Source of the DNA: Streptomyces sp. NBC_01216
Lineage (GTDB): Bacteria > Actinomycetota > Actinomycetes > Streptomycetales > Streptomycetaceae
DNA length: 64,000 nucleotides
Assembly: GCF_035994945.1 (NCBI RefSeq)
Contig: NZ_CP108677.1
Coordinates: 6,944,001-7,008,000 of the forward strand
Reading direction: 5' to 3'
In this document: in pieces, positions 43,302-51,253 of the stretch
How the letters are laid out: the number at the start of each line of letters is the position of its first letter
Numbering within the stretch: the stretch's first letter is position 1
Notes under the pieces: model-generated
Told to the model about the DNA's origin: nothing
Seen by the model: only the letters and a program-made list of their open reading frames with translations
Databases searched by the model: none
Made by a program: the position numbers and the translations under genes

Positions 43302-43474
43302 CTGACGGACGGCGGGCCGGCCGGGGGAGCGGGGCCGTGCCGGGACCCGCGGTGCCGGGGGAGGCGTCGGAGCGCCCGCTGAGCGGAGCGCGCCGCCCGC
43401 CCCCGGAGGCCCGGCTGCCCCGCCCGTCCGCGCGGCCCCGGTCCGTCCGGCGTTCCGGCGGCGCGGGTGTCAGC

Positions 43475-44122
43475 TCACCGGCTCGCCGCGAGGGAGAGGA
43501 AGGTGCGTCCGCGCTCCGTCCAGCGCTCCGTCACCCGCCATCCGGTGCGCGACGCGTACCCGGTCAGAGCCCCGGCGCCCGCACGCGCCCATGGGAACGG
43601 CGCCCCCCGGGCCCCCCGCCCGTCGTCGACCCGCACCTCACAGCGCTCGTCGACCTCGATGGGCGCGCATTCGGCGATCACCAGACCCGAACGGGACACG
43701 ACGCGCCGCAGCCGGCGCAGCAGGGCCGCCGGATCGCCGCCGATCCCGATGTTTCCGTCGATCAGCAACGCGGTGCCCCAACGCCCCTCTCCGGGAAGGG
43801 AGTCGAAGACCGAACGGCACAGGGCCATACCGCCCAGCCGCACCGTGCTGGCCACCGCCTCCGGACTGATGTCGATGCCCAGGGCCCGCCGGCCGTCCGC
43901 GGCCAGCGCGGCGGCGAGCCGTCCCGGACCGCAGCCGACGTCCAGGACCGCGCCCCGCGACCGCTCCAGCACGGAGCGGTCGGCCCGGTCCGGCGCCTCA
44001 CACCAGCGCTCGACCTCAAGCGGAAGCAGCCAGCCGTCGTCCCGGCGCAGGAAGAGCGGTCCCTGCCCCGTGCGCAGGGCGTCGGTGTACGGATCGGCGA
44101 GCCAGGTGGTCGTCGCGGTCAC
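43475..44122 (-). CDS. Class I SAM-dependent methyltransferase
   Basis: A 215-residue protein from the GTG at 44122, which overlaps the stop of the upstream gene (GTGA). Motif I is AVLDVGCGPGRLAAALAADG, followed by RALGIDISPEAV and VFDSLPGEGRWGTALLIDGN. It is the third gene of a tightly overlapping minus-strand operon (GT2, DUF2064 transferase, methyltransferase). The operon context suggests a modified sugar or lipid product; the acceptor is unknown. Confidence 0.85.
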   Translation of the reverse strand: MTATTTWLADPYTDALRTGQGPLFLRRDDGWLLPLEVERWCEAPDRADRSVLERSRGAVLDVGCGPGRLAAALAADGRRALGIDISPEAVASTVRLGGMALCRSVFDSLPGEGRWGTALLIDGNIGIGGDPAALLRRLRRVVSRSGLVIAECAPIEVDERCEVRVDDGRGARGAPFPWARAGAGALTGYASRTGWRVTERWTERGRTFLSLAASR

Positions 44123-44760
44123 GTACCCACTCCCGCGCCCGCCACCTCGTGGGCCGTCAGCGCCGTGTGCACGGCCGCGAAGCGACTGCCCGGTGCCAGC
44201 GCCGCGACCCGTCGGGCGTCCGCGGCCGTGTCGACGTCCCGGACGGTGGGCAGCGTGCCGACGCGCAGTCCGGCCGCTCGCAGGCGTTCGTACTGGACCG
44301 CCCCGGTGTCCGGCCGGGACATCGGCACCCCCCGGACGAGGGCGGGGTCCGGGGACGCGAGACCGAGGGCCCAGAATCCGCCGTCGGCCGCCGGGCCGAA
44401 CCAGGCGTCGTGCGCGTCCCAGCGCAGCGCGGGCGCGAGGAGCGCCGGGGTGACCTGCGGGGTGTCCATGCCGATGAGCAGCGCGGGCCCCCGACAGGTG
44501 GCGAACGCCGCCGCGAGGCGCGCGTCGAGGCCGCCCGCCGCCTGGGGCAGCACGGCGAATCCGGCCGGAAGCCAGGCGCCGGGCTCGCCGTCGAGGACGA
44601 GGACGTGCCGGTCCGCCGGAACGCGGGCGGCGGTGGCGAGCGTGTCGGCCAGCGCCGCCTCCGCGAGAGCGGCGGCCTCCTCGGGCGTGAACGGGGGAGT
44701 GAGCCGGGTCTTCACCCGGCCCGGCAGGGGCTGCTTGGCGATGACGAGGAGCGTGGTCAT
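44119..44760 (-). CDS. DUF2064 / TIGR04282-type glycosyltransferase-like protein
   Basis: A 213-residue protein of the GT-A fold. TLLVIAKQPLPGRVKTRLTP at the N-terminus is the family hallmark, with LLIGMDTPQVTPALLAPALR and AWFGPAADGGFWALGLASPD. Relatives are called rSAM/selenodomain-associated transferase 1, though no radical SAM gene is near. It starts with an ATGA overlap with the GT2 gene and ends in a GTGA overlap with the methyltransferase gene. Confidence 0.9.
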   Translation of the reverse strand: MTTLLVIAKQPLPGRVKTRLTPPFTPEEAAALAEAALADTLATAARVPADRHVLVLDGEPGAWLPAGFAVLPQAAGGLDARLAAAFATCRGPALLIGMDTPQVTPALLAPALRWDAHDAWFGPAADGGFWALGLASPDPALVRGVPMSRPDTGAVQYERLRAAGLRVGTLPTVRDVDTAADARRVAALAPGSRFAAVHTALTAHEVAGAGVGT

Positions 44761-45434
44761 CCGCGCCCACCGCCGACGGCCACCGGTTCGTCCAGGACCC
44801 GCCGCATGTCGTGCACGGCCTGCCAGGTGCCCTTCCACGTGCCGGTCACCTTCGACCGGCCCGCCCGGGGCAGGTAGGGCACGTCGACCTCCCGCACCCG
44901 CCATCCCGCGTCGGCGGCCCGAACCACCATCTGCAACGGGTATCCGCTGCGCCGGTCGGACAGGTCCAAGCCCAGCAGAGCCTCCCGGCGTGCCGCGCGC
45001 AGCGGGCCGAGGTCCCGGAGCCGCAGCCCGGTGCGGCGCCGCAGCAGCCGGGACAGGGCGAGGTTGCCCGCCCGCGCGTGCAGCGGCCAGGCGCCGGGCG
45101 TGGCGGGACGGCGGCGGCCCAGGACGAGATCGGCCGAGCCGTCGGCCACCGAGCCGACCATGCCGGTCAGCAGCCCGGGGTCCAGGGACGCGTCACAGTC
45201 GCAGAAGCAGACGAACTCGGCTTCACCGGCCAGCAGTCCGGCGTGGCAAGCGGCGCCGAAACCCCGACGGGGCTCCTGGACGACGGTCGCGCCGAGCCGC
45301 TCCGCCAGGGCGGCCGAGCCGTCGGTGGAGCCGTTGTCGACGACGATCGGCCGCCATCCGACGGGGACGTGGGCCAGGACCCAGGGCAGGGCCTCGGCTT
45401 CGTCGAGACAGGGAAGGACGACATCTACGGTCAT
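44757..45434 (-). CDS. Family 2 glycosyltransferase (dolichol-phosphate-sugar synthase-like)
   Basis: A 225-residue inverting glycosyltransferase. VDVVLPCLDEAEALPWVLAH and PIVVDNGSTDGSAALAERLG form the nucleotide-sugar site, and VCFCDCDASLDPGLL carries the DxD-type acidic cluster. GYPLQMVVRAADAGWRVREV and PYLPRAGRSKVTGTWKGTWQ close the domain. It lacks the C-terminal membrane segments of DPM-type GtrA fusions. It is the first gene of a three-gene overlapping operon. Divergent from the response regulator gene. Confidence 0.9.
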   Translation of the reverse strand: MTVDVVLPCLDEAEALPWVLAHVPVGWRPIVVDNGSTDGSAALAERLGATVVQEPRRGFGAACHAGLLAGEAEFVCFCDCDASLDPGLLTGMVGSVADGSADLVLGRRRPATPGAWPLHARAGNLALSRLLRRRTGLRLRDLGPLRAARREALLGLDLSDRRSGYPLQMVVRAADAGWRVREVDVPYLPRAGRSKVTGTWKGTWQAVHDMRRVLDEPVAVGGGRG

Positions 45435-45565
45435 GGGTGTCACACCTCCCACCGTAGGAAGCGGCGGGGCGATCGGGGCCGCGGAACTCCTTACGAAACG
45501 CGGACGTCGGCGTTCGTACGCCCGTGTGGCGGTGCGCCCCGGGAGCCTGTGCGACGCTGTCTGCC

Positions 45566-46312
45566 ATGAACGAGCGCAGCGCCCGGGAGCCCACCGCCCG
45601 GATCCTGGTGGTGGAAGACGACCCGACGGTGGCCGAAGTGGTCACCGGATACCTGCGGGGGGCGGGCTTCTCCGTCGAGCACACGGCCGAGGGCACCGAC
45701 GCCCTCAGGCGGGCCGCCGACCGGTGGCCGGACCTGGTCGTGCTCGACCTCATGCTGCCGGGTCTCGACGGTCTCGAGGTGTGCCGGCGGCTGCGTGCCA
45801 CCGGACCCGTCGCGGTGATCATGCTCACCGCGCGGGGCGACGAGGAGGACCGGATCACCGGTCTGGAGGTGGGCGCGGACGACTACGTCACCAAGCCGTT
45901 CAGCCCGCGGGAACTGGTGCTGCGGGTCGAGTCCGTGCTGCGCCGCACCCGCGCGACGGCCCTCGGCGCGGGGGCGGCCCCGGTGGTCCTGCGGGCCGGC
46001 GACCTCACCGTCGACCCCGCGACCCGCCGGGCCACCCGCGGGGGTGAGCAGCTCGCGCTCACCCTGAGGGAGTTCGACCTCCTCGCGTACTTCCTGGAGT
46101 ACCCCGGCGCGGCGCACACCCGGGAGGAGCTGATGCGCCGTGTGTGGGGTTGGGACTTCGGAGACCTGTCCACCGTGACCGTCCACGTCCGGCGGCTGCG
46201 CGCCAAGATAGAGGAAGACCCGGCCCGGCCTCGTCACATCCAGACGGTATGGGGTGTCGGATACCGCTTCGAAGCGGCTCGCGAGGCGGCGGACCAAGGG
46301 GACGTGGCATGA
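45566..46312 (+). CDS. OmpR-family response regulator
   Basis: A 248-residue regulator. The receiver domain has ILVVEDDPTVAEVVTGYL, the phosphoacceptor Asp in VVLDLMLPGLDGLEV, Thr in VIMLTARGDEEDR and Lys in DDYVTKPFSPRELVLRV. The C-terminal winged helix reads LTLREFDLLAYFLEYPGAAH, TREELMRRVWGW and VTVHVRRLRAKIEEDPARPR. The stop overlaps the histidine kinase start by ATGA. The pair may control the neighbouring glycosyltransferase or epimerase genes. Confidence 0.95.
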   Translation: MNERSAREPTARILVVEDDPTVAEVVTGYLRGAGFSVEHTAEGTDALRRAADRWPDLVVLDLMLPGLDGLEVCRRLRATGPVAVIMLTARGDEEDRITGLEVGADDYVTKPFSPRELVLRVESVLRRTRATALGAGAAPVVLRAGDLTVDPATRRATRGGEQLALTLREFDLLAYFLEYPGAAHTREELMRRVWGWDFGDLSTVTVHVRRLRAKIEEDPARPRHIQTVWGVGYRFEAAREAADQGDVA

Positions 46313-47418
46313 AGGACGTCCTGCTCATCGCCGCGTTCGCACTCGCCGGAGCGGCCGGCGCCGGGATCGCCGGGGCCGTGGTCCTGCGTCTCGTACGCCA
46401 TCGTTCGGTCGCCCTCTCGCTCACCGTGGTCGCCGCCGTCACGGTCACCGCGATGCTCGCCGGCACGCTGGCGGTCGCGCAGGCGATGTTCCTGTCGAGC
46501 CACGACCTGTGGGTGGTGACCGTCGTCGTCGCGATGGCGGCCCTCGTGTCGCTGGGCACCGCACTGGTGCTGGGCCGGTGGGTGGTCGCCCGGAGCCGCG
46601 CGCTGGCCCGCGCGGCACGGGACTTCGGCGACGGTGGCAGTTTCTTCGCCCCCGACGGAGCCGCCACCGCCGAACTCGCCGCCCTCACCCGCGAACTGGC
46701 CGCCACCAGCGCCAAACTCGACGCCTCGCGGCAGCGTGAGCGTTCTCTGGAGGCATCCCGCCGGGAACTCGTCGCCTGGATCTCCCACGACCTGCGCACC
46801 CCGCTGGCCGGGCTGCGGGCGATGGCCGAGGCCCTGGAGGACGGGATGGCCGCCGACCCCGCCCGCTACCACCGGCAGATCCGTACGGAGGTCGAGCGCC
46901 TCACCACCATGGTCACCGACCTCTTCGAGCTGTCCCGCATCCACGCCGGCACGCTCGGTCTGAGCCCGAGCCGGATGTGCGTGTACGACCTCGTCGGGGA
47001 CGCCCTGAGCGGGGCCGATCCCCTCGCCCGCGAGCACGGCGTGCTCCTCGTGGGGGAGGAGGTCGAGGCCGTCCCCGTCGAGGTCGACGGCAAGGAGATG
47101 ACCCGGGTCCTCGCCAATCTGCTGGTCAACGCCATCCGTCACACCCCCGCCGACGGCACCGTGGCGGTCGCGGCCCGACGTGGCGACGACGCCGTCGTCG
47201 TCCTCTCCGTCACCGACGGCTGCGGAGGCATTCCCGACGAGGATCTGCCCCGGGTGTTCGACACCGGCTGGCGCGGCACCGAGGCCCGCACGCCTCCCGC
47301 GGGGGCGGGCCTCGGTCTCGCCATCGTCCGCGGCATAGTCGAGGCACACGCGGGCCGGGCCGAGGTCCGCAACGTCCCCGGCGGCTGCCGCTTCGAGGTC
47401 ACCCTGCCGGCCGTCTGA
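46309..47418 (+). CDS. Sensor histidine kinase
   Basis: A 369-residue membrane kinase with two N-terminal membrane segments (VLLIAAFALAGAAGAGIAGA; SLTVVAAVTVTAMLAGTLAV, with a third at VVTVVVAMAALVSLGTALVL) and a HAMP-like linker. The H-box is VAWISHDLRTPLAGLRAMAE, the N-box VLANLLVNAIRHTPADG, and the G boxes VTDGCGGIPDEDLPRVF and GAGLGLAIVRGIVEAHAG. The short extracytoplasmic loops suggest it senses a membrane or intramembrane signal. Coupled to the response regulator. Confidence 0.95.
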   Translation: MKDVLLIAAFALAGAAGAGIAGAVVLRLVRHRSVALSLTVVAAVTVTAMLAGTLAVAQAMFLSSHDLWVVTVVVAMAALVSLGTALVLGRWVVARSRALARAARDFGDGGSFFAPDGAATAELAALTRELAATSAKLDASRQRERSLEASRRELVAWISHDLRTPLAGLRAMAEALEDGMAADPARYHRQIRTEVERLTTMVTDLFELSRIHAGTLGLSPSRMCVYDLVGDALSGADPLAREHGVLLVGEEVEAVPVEVDGKEMTRVLANLLVNAIRHTPADGTVAVAARRGDDAVVVLSVTDGCGGIPDEDLPRVFDTGWRGTEARTPPAGAGLGLAIVRGIVEAHAGRAEVRNVPGGCRFEVTLPAV

Positions 47419-47419
47419 C

Positions 47420-47460
47420 CCCGGGTACGGCCCGGCCGTCCGAACCGGGCCGTACCCGGG
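47420..47460. terminator. Perfect 16-base-pair hairpin
   Basis: CCCGGGTACGGCCCGG pairs without mismatch with CCGGGCCGTACCCGGG around a 9-base loop. It begins one base past the kinase stop and serves both the kinase and the convergent epimerase gene. Confidence 0.92.
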
Positions 47461-47538
47461 AGAGCCGTGTGTCAGGCACGCGAGGGCTCCGGGCCGTCCG
47501 GCCGTGCCGGGCGACCGCGCCCGGACGCCGCGGCGTGC

Positions 47539-48606
47539 TCAGCGTCCGAGCGAGGCCGAGGCCCGCTGCCCGGCTCGGGCGAAGTCCGCCATCCCCTCGG
47601 CGAAGCCGAGCGCGGGACGCCAGCCCAGCTCCCGGCGCAGCCGGGCCGAGTCCGCAGTGATGTGCCGCACGTCGCCGAGCCGGAACTCCCCGGTGACCAC
47701 CGGTTCCGGTCCGCCGTGTTCCCGGGCCAGGGCCGACGCCATCTCGCCCACCGTGTGCGGCTCCCCGCTGCCGGTGTTGTACGTGCTGAGCGAGCCGGCC
47801 GGCAGGCCGGGGGCCGCCTCCAGCGCGAGCACGTTCGCCGCCGCGACGTCCCGCACGTGCACGAAGTCCCGCCGCTGGCCGCCGTCCTCGAAGACCCGGG
47901 GGGCCTCCCCCCGCGCCAGCGCCGAACGGAAGAAGGAGGCGACGCCCGCGTAGGGGGTGTCCCGGGGCATCCCCGGCCCGTACACGTTGTGGTAGCGCAG
48001 ACTGACCGCGGACCCGTCGACGGCTCGCGCCCACGCCGCCGCCAGGTGCTCCTGGGCCAGCTTCGTCGCGGCGTACACGTTCCGCGGGTCGGCTGGGGTG
48101 TCCTCGTCGACCAGCCCCGGCGCCAGCAGGGCTCCACACGTGGGGCAGCGCGGTTCGAAGAGCCCCTCCCGGAGGTCCTCGGCGCTGCGGGCGCCGGCCC
48201 GGACGCGTCCGTGACGGGGGCACTCGTACCGTCCCTCCCCGTACACGACCATCGACCCCGCGAGGACGAGCCGCCTCGGGCCCGTCTCGGCCATCGCCGC
48301 GAGCAGCACGGCGGTGCCCAGGTCGTTGCAGCCCACGTACGCGGGCGCGTCGGCGAAGTCTTTGCCCAGGCCGACCATGGCGGCCTGATGGCAGACCGCG
48401 TCGACGCCGCGCAGCGCCGCCCGGACGCTCGGCGCGTCCCTGACGTCGGCGCCCACGAACTCCACCCCCGGCGGCGGCTCCGGAGCGGTCGGGTGCGCGC
48501 TGGGCAGCAGCGCGTCGAGGACGACCGGCTCGTGGCCCGCCCTGCCCAGTGCCGTGACGATGTGCGAGCCGATGAACCCGGCTCCTCCTGTGACAAGTAC
48601 ACGCAT
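47539..48606 (-). CDS. NAD-dependent epimerase/dehydratase with inserted zinc knuckle
   Basis: A 355-residue extended SDR. MRVLVTGGAGFIGSHIVTAL binds NAD, and NVYAATKLAQEHLAAAWARA contains the catalytic Tyr-x-x-x-Lys. YGPGMPRDTPYAGVASFFRS, FVHVRDVAAANVLALEA and YNTGSGEPHTVGEMASAL are sugar-nucleotide epimerase features. After VVYGEG an insert of about 35 residues carries CPRHG and RCPTCG, four potential zinc ligands, not present in ordinary GalE-type enzymes. The likely substrate is a nucleotide sugar; the insert's role is unknown. Read alone toward the strong terminator. Confidence 0.9.
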   Translation of the reverse strand: MRVLVTGGAGFIGSHIVTALGRAGHEPVVLDALLPSAHPTAPEPPPGVEFVGADVRDAPSVRAALRGVDAVCHQAAMVGLGKDFADAPAYVGCNDLGTAVLLAAMAETGPRRLVLAGSMVVYGEGRYECPRHGRVRAGARSAEDLREGLFEPRCPTCGALLAPGLVDEDTPADPRNVYAATKLAQEHLAAAWARAVDGSAVSLRYHNVYGPGMPRDTPYAGVASFFRSALARGEAPRVFEDGGQRRDFVHVRDVAAANVLALEAAPGLPAGSLSTYNTGSGEPHTVGEMASALAREHGGPEPVVTGEFRLGDVRHITADSARLRRELGWRPALGFAEGMADFARAGQRASASLGR

Positions 48607-48761
48607 GGCGGGGACGCTACGGAACGAAGGGCCGCGGCGGAGCGGCCCACGCCGCGCCGTAAGCGTTTCGTCATCACCGTGGCCCTCCCGTCCGGGCCCG
48701 TGTTCGCGTTGGATGGCCGAAGAGACATCCGGAACGGAACGAGTGGACGAGGAGGTGCGCC

Positions 48762-49319
48762 GTGGGGCGCGTCACGAGGAAGTGGTGGTGGACCGGGGCG
48801 GCGGTCGTGGCTGTGGCGGTCGCCGCCGGGCTGGTGTGGTTCAAGCCCTGGGCGCTGTGGGTGGACGAGACCGTGCACGAGGCGCTGCCCTCCGCGAGCG
48901 CGCCGGCCGCGCCGCCCGCCGCGACCGAGGCCCCCTCGTCCCCGCAGACCACACCGGCCGCCGGCCCGGTCACCCTCGCCGAGGGCACCTTCATCAGCCA
49001 CGAGCACGCCACCAGCGGCACCGCGAAGATCGTCCGCCTGTCGGACGGCACCCCGGTGCTGCGCCTCGAAGGTCTGGACACCTCCAGCGGCCCGGACCTC
49101 CGCGTGTGGCTGAGTGACGCACCGGTCAAGGAAGGGAAGGACGGCTGGCGCGTCTTCGACGACGGCAAGCACGTGAGCCTCGGCAAGCTCAAGGGCAACA
49201 AGGGCGACCAGAACTATCCGCTGCCCGCCGACGTGGACTGGGAGGCATACCCGAGCGTCAGCATCTGGTGCGACCGGTTCGACGTGTCCTTCGGCGCCGC
49301 GGGTCTCGTACGGACCTGA
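48762..49319 (+). CDS. Membrane-anchored DM13-domain protein
   Basis: A 185-residue protein from a GTG with GAGGAGG upstream. One N-terminal membrane helix (WWWTGAAVVAVAVAAGLVWF), a low-complexity Ala/Pro/Thr linker, then a DM13 domain: EGTFISHEHATSGTAKIVRL, SDGTPVLRLEGLDTSSGPDL, RVWLSDAPVKEGKDGW and PSVSIWCDRFDVSFGAAGLV. DM13 domains are thought to be redox or haem-like electron-transfer modules with a conserved Cys, here in IWCDRF. It probably faces the outside. Confidence 0.88.
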   Translation: MGRVTRKWWWTGAAVVAVAVAAGLVWFKPWALWVDETVHEALPSASAPAAPPAATEAPSSPQTTPAAGPVTLAEGTFISHEHATSGTAKIVRLSDGTPVLRLEGLDTSSGPDLRVWLSDAPVKEGKDGWRVFDDGKHVSLGKLKGNKGDQNYPLPADVDWEAYPSVSIWCDRFDVSFGAAGLVRT

Positions 49320-49431
49320 CGGGCCGCGTCTCCCGCGCCGGACGGCCGCGCGCCGTCCGGCCCGCCGGCGGGGACGCGTCCCGCGCGCGCCGGACGGCAA
49401 ACCGGTCCGCCGTCGCGGCCCGACGGGTCCG

Positions 49432-49875
49432 TCAGGACAGTCCGGGAAGCGCCACGTCGAGTACCGGCACCGCACGCGGTGAGCCGTCGGCGTCGATCGC
49501 GACGAAGGTCAGGAACGCCGTGGCGACCTCGGTGGCGGGCCCCGAGCTGTTCCACCGCTCGGCCGTGACACGCACGCCGACGGTCATCGACGTCCGACCG
49601 GCGCGCTCCAGCCCGGCCTCGACGCTCAGCAGGTCCCCGGCCCGCACCGGAGCCAGGAACGTCATCCGGTCCACCGAGACGGTCACGGCCGGACCGTCCG
49701 CGTGGCGTCCGGCGGCGGCCGCCGCGGCGTCGTCGATGAGTTTCATCATCACGCCGCCGTGGATGGTGCCGTAGAGGTTGGTGTCGTGGTCGCTCATGAT
49801 GTGGGCGAGGACCACCCGGGAGTCATCCGGGGTCTTGGTCGTACGTGCGGGGCGGGAGACGGTGCGATCGGCCAC
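49432..49875 (-). CDS. Acyl-CoA thioesterase (hotdog fold), behind a cobalamin riboswitch
   Basis: A 147-residue hotdog-fold protein. SRVVLAHIMSDHDTNLYGTI, HGGVMMKLIDDAAAAAAGRH and AVTVSVDRMTFLAPVRAGDL match the YciA/acyl-CoA hydrolase group, where the Asp in LIDD is catalytic. The GTG at 49875 has AAGGAGAG at good spacing; the longer ATG frame is poor. It hydrolyses a CoA thioester; the acyl chain is unknown. It lies directly downstream of the riboswitch at 49943-50217 and next to the B12-dependent mutase operon, so methylmalonyl- or propionyl-CoA relief is an attractive guess. Confidence 0.88.
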   Translation of the reverse strand: MADRTVSRPARTTKTPDDSRVVLAHIMSDHDTNLYGTIHGGVMMKLIDDAAAAAAGRHADGPAVTVSVDRMTFLAPVRAGDLLSVEAGLERAGRTSMTVGVRVTAERWNSSGPATEVATAFLTFVAIDADGSPRAVPVLDVALPGLS

Positions 49876-49910
49876 GTCAACTCTCCTTCGCGAGTCGCGG
49901 CGGTGCTGGG

Positions 49911-49937
49911 CCGCGCGCACGGGGTACCGGCGCGCGG
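49911..49937 (-). promoter_or_regulatory. Possible expression-platform hairpin of the riboswitch
   Basis: CCGCGCGC (49911-49918) and GCGCGCGG (49930-49937) form an 8-base-pair stem between the riboswitch and the thioesterase ribosome site. It could act as a terminator or compete with a sequestering structure. No U-tract follows. Confidence 0.45.
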
Positions 49938-49942
49938 GCAGC

Positions 49943-50217
49943 GGCAGGTCTTCGGACTCGCGGGCACGTCCACCGGGGTCGACCGGGGGACACCTAGTGG
50001 CCGTCGCTTCCCGGGCCGGTGCGGGCCCAGTGCGTATGACGGCGGTCGTTCCCGCTCACCGCTGCGGGGCAGTCCCGGATTCCCACCGGGTTCCCTCTCG
50101 CGATCCGGAAGTACCGAAGAGCGGGCTTCGCTCCCGGATCGTGTCGACGCCCGGCGGCCCCCGTGCCGGAGGCAGGGGGGAGCGGGGCGAACCAGCTGCG
50201 GGCACCACCCTACGTGC
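49943..50217 (-). ncRNA. Cobalamin (B12) riboswitch
   Basis: Read on the minus strand the conserved blocks occur in order: GGTGGTGCCCGC (about 50210), AGGGAACCCGGTGGGAATCC then GGGACTGCCCCGCAGCGGT (the B12 box region, about 50095-50056), CACTGG and GGGAAGCGACGG (about 50015-49995), and the closing GCGAGTCCGAAGACCTGCC (about 49961-49943). These match the consensus for cobalamin riboswitches, with a long variable arm after the first block. It lies between meaB and the thioesterase gene, which is the only gene it can control in cis. Confidence 0.92.
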
Positions 50218-50262
50218 CGGGCGGTGACCGCCCGGCAGGTAGGGCCACCGGGAGGGCCGCGC

Positions 50263-51249
50263 TCAGGCCCGGCCCTCCCGGAAGGCGCTCAGGATGCGCT
50301 CCGCCGCGAGCGTCGCGGTCAGCCGCCCGTCCCGTACCTGGCGCTCGACCTCCGGCGTGAGCGCCCGTACGGCGGGATCGGCGTGCAGCCGGCCCAGCAG
50401 TTCGTCACGCACCATCGTCCAGGCCCAGTCCACCTGCTGGTCCCGGCGCCGGGCGGCCAGCCGGCCCGCCGCGTCCAGGAGCGAGCGGTGCCCTTCGAGG
50501 CGCTCCCAGATCTCCTCCAGGCCGGTCGACTCGCGCGCGCTGCAGCTGAGGACCGGCGGCGTCCACACCGCCTCCCGGCCGTGCATCAGCCTCAGCGCGC
50601 CCGCCAGTTCCCGCGCCGCGGCGCGCGCGTCGGTCGCGTGGGGCCCGTCCGCCTTGTTCACCGCCACGACGTCGGCCAGCTCCAGGACACCCTTCTTGAT
50701 CCCCTGCAGTTGGTCCCCGGTGCGTGCCAGCGTGAGCAGCAGGAAGGAGTCGACCATGTTCGCCACGGCCGTCTCCGACTGCCCTACACCCACGGTCTCC
50801 ACCAGCACCACGTCGTACCCCGCCGCCTCCATGACCACGATCGACTCGCGCGTCGCCTTGGCCACACCGCCGAGGGTGCCGGCGGTGGGGGAGGGCCGCA
50901 CGAACGCAGCCGGGTCGACCGCCAGCCGCTCCATACGGGTCTTGTCGCCCAGGATCGAGCCGCCGGTGCGGGTGGAGGACGGGTCCACGGCGAGCACCGC
51001 CACCTTGTGCCCGAGGCCGGTCAGCATCGTGCCGAAGGTGTCGATGAAGGTGGACTTGCCCACGCCGGGCACGCCGCTGATCCCGATCCGCCGGGCCCGG
51101 CCGCTGTGCGGCAGCAGCTCGGTCAGCAACTCCTGCGCGAGGGCCCGGTGGTCCGGGCGGGTGGACTCGACCAGGGTGATGGCACGCGCGACCAGCGCGC
51201 GCCTCCCCTCCCGGACACCCTTCGCGTACGTGTCGATGTCGATGGCCAT
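50263..51249 (-). CDS. meaB: Methylmalonyl-CoA mutase-associated GTPase MeaB
   Basis: A 328-residue G3E-family GTPase that loads and protects adenosylcobalamin in methylmalonyl-CoA mutase. Walker A is GISGVPGVGKSTFIDTFG, the Mg site VLAVDPSSTRTGGSILGDKT with RM, switch III region PTAGTLGGVAKATRESI, the Walker B-like VVLVETVGVGQSE and the guanine motif VAVNKADG. The C-terminal helices form the dimer arm. It starts 4 bases after mutB ends, in the same operon. A cobalamin riboswitch follows its stop codon. Confidence 0.95.
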   Translation of the reverse strand: MAIDIDTYAKGVREGRRALVARAITLVESTRPDHRALAQELLTELLPHSGRARRIGISGVPGVGKSTFIDTFGTMLTGLGHKVAVLAVDPSSTRTGGSILGDKTRMERLAVDPAAFVRPSPTAGTLGGVAKATRESIVVMEAAGYDVVLVETVGVGQSETAVANMVDSFLLLTLARTGDQLQGIKKGVLELADVVAVNKADGPHATDARAAARELAGALRLMHGREAVWTPPVLSCSARESTGLEEIWERLEGHRSLLDAAGRLAARRRDQQVDWAWTMVRDELLGRLHADPAVRALTPEVERQVRDGRLTATLAAERILSAFREGRA

Positions 51250-51253
51250 GGGG

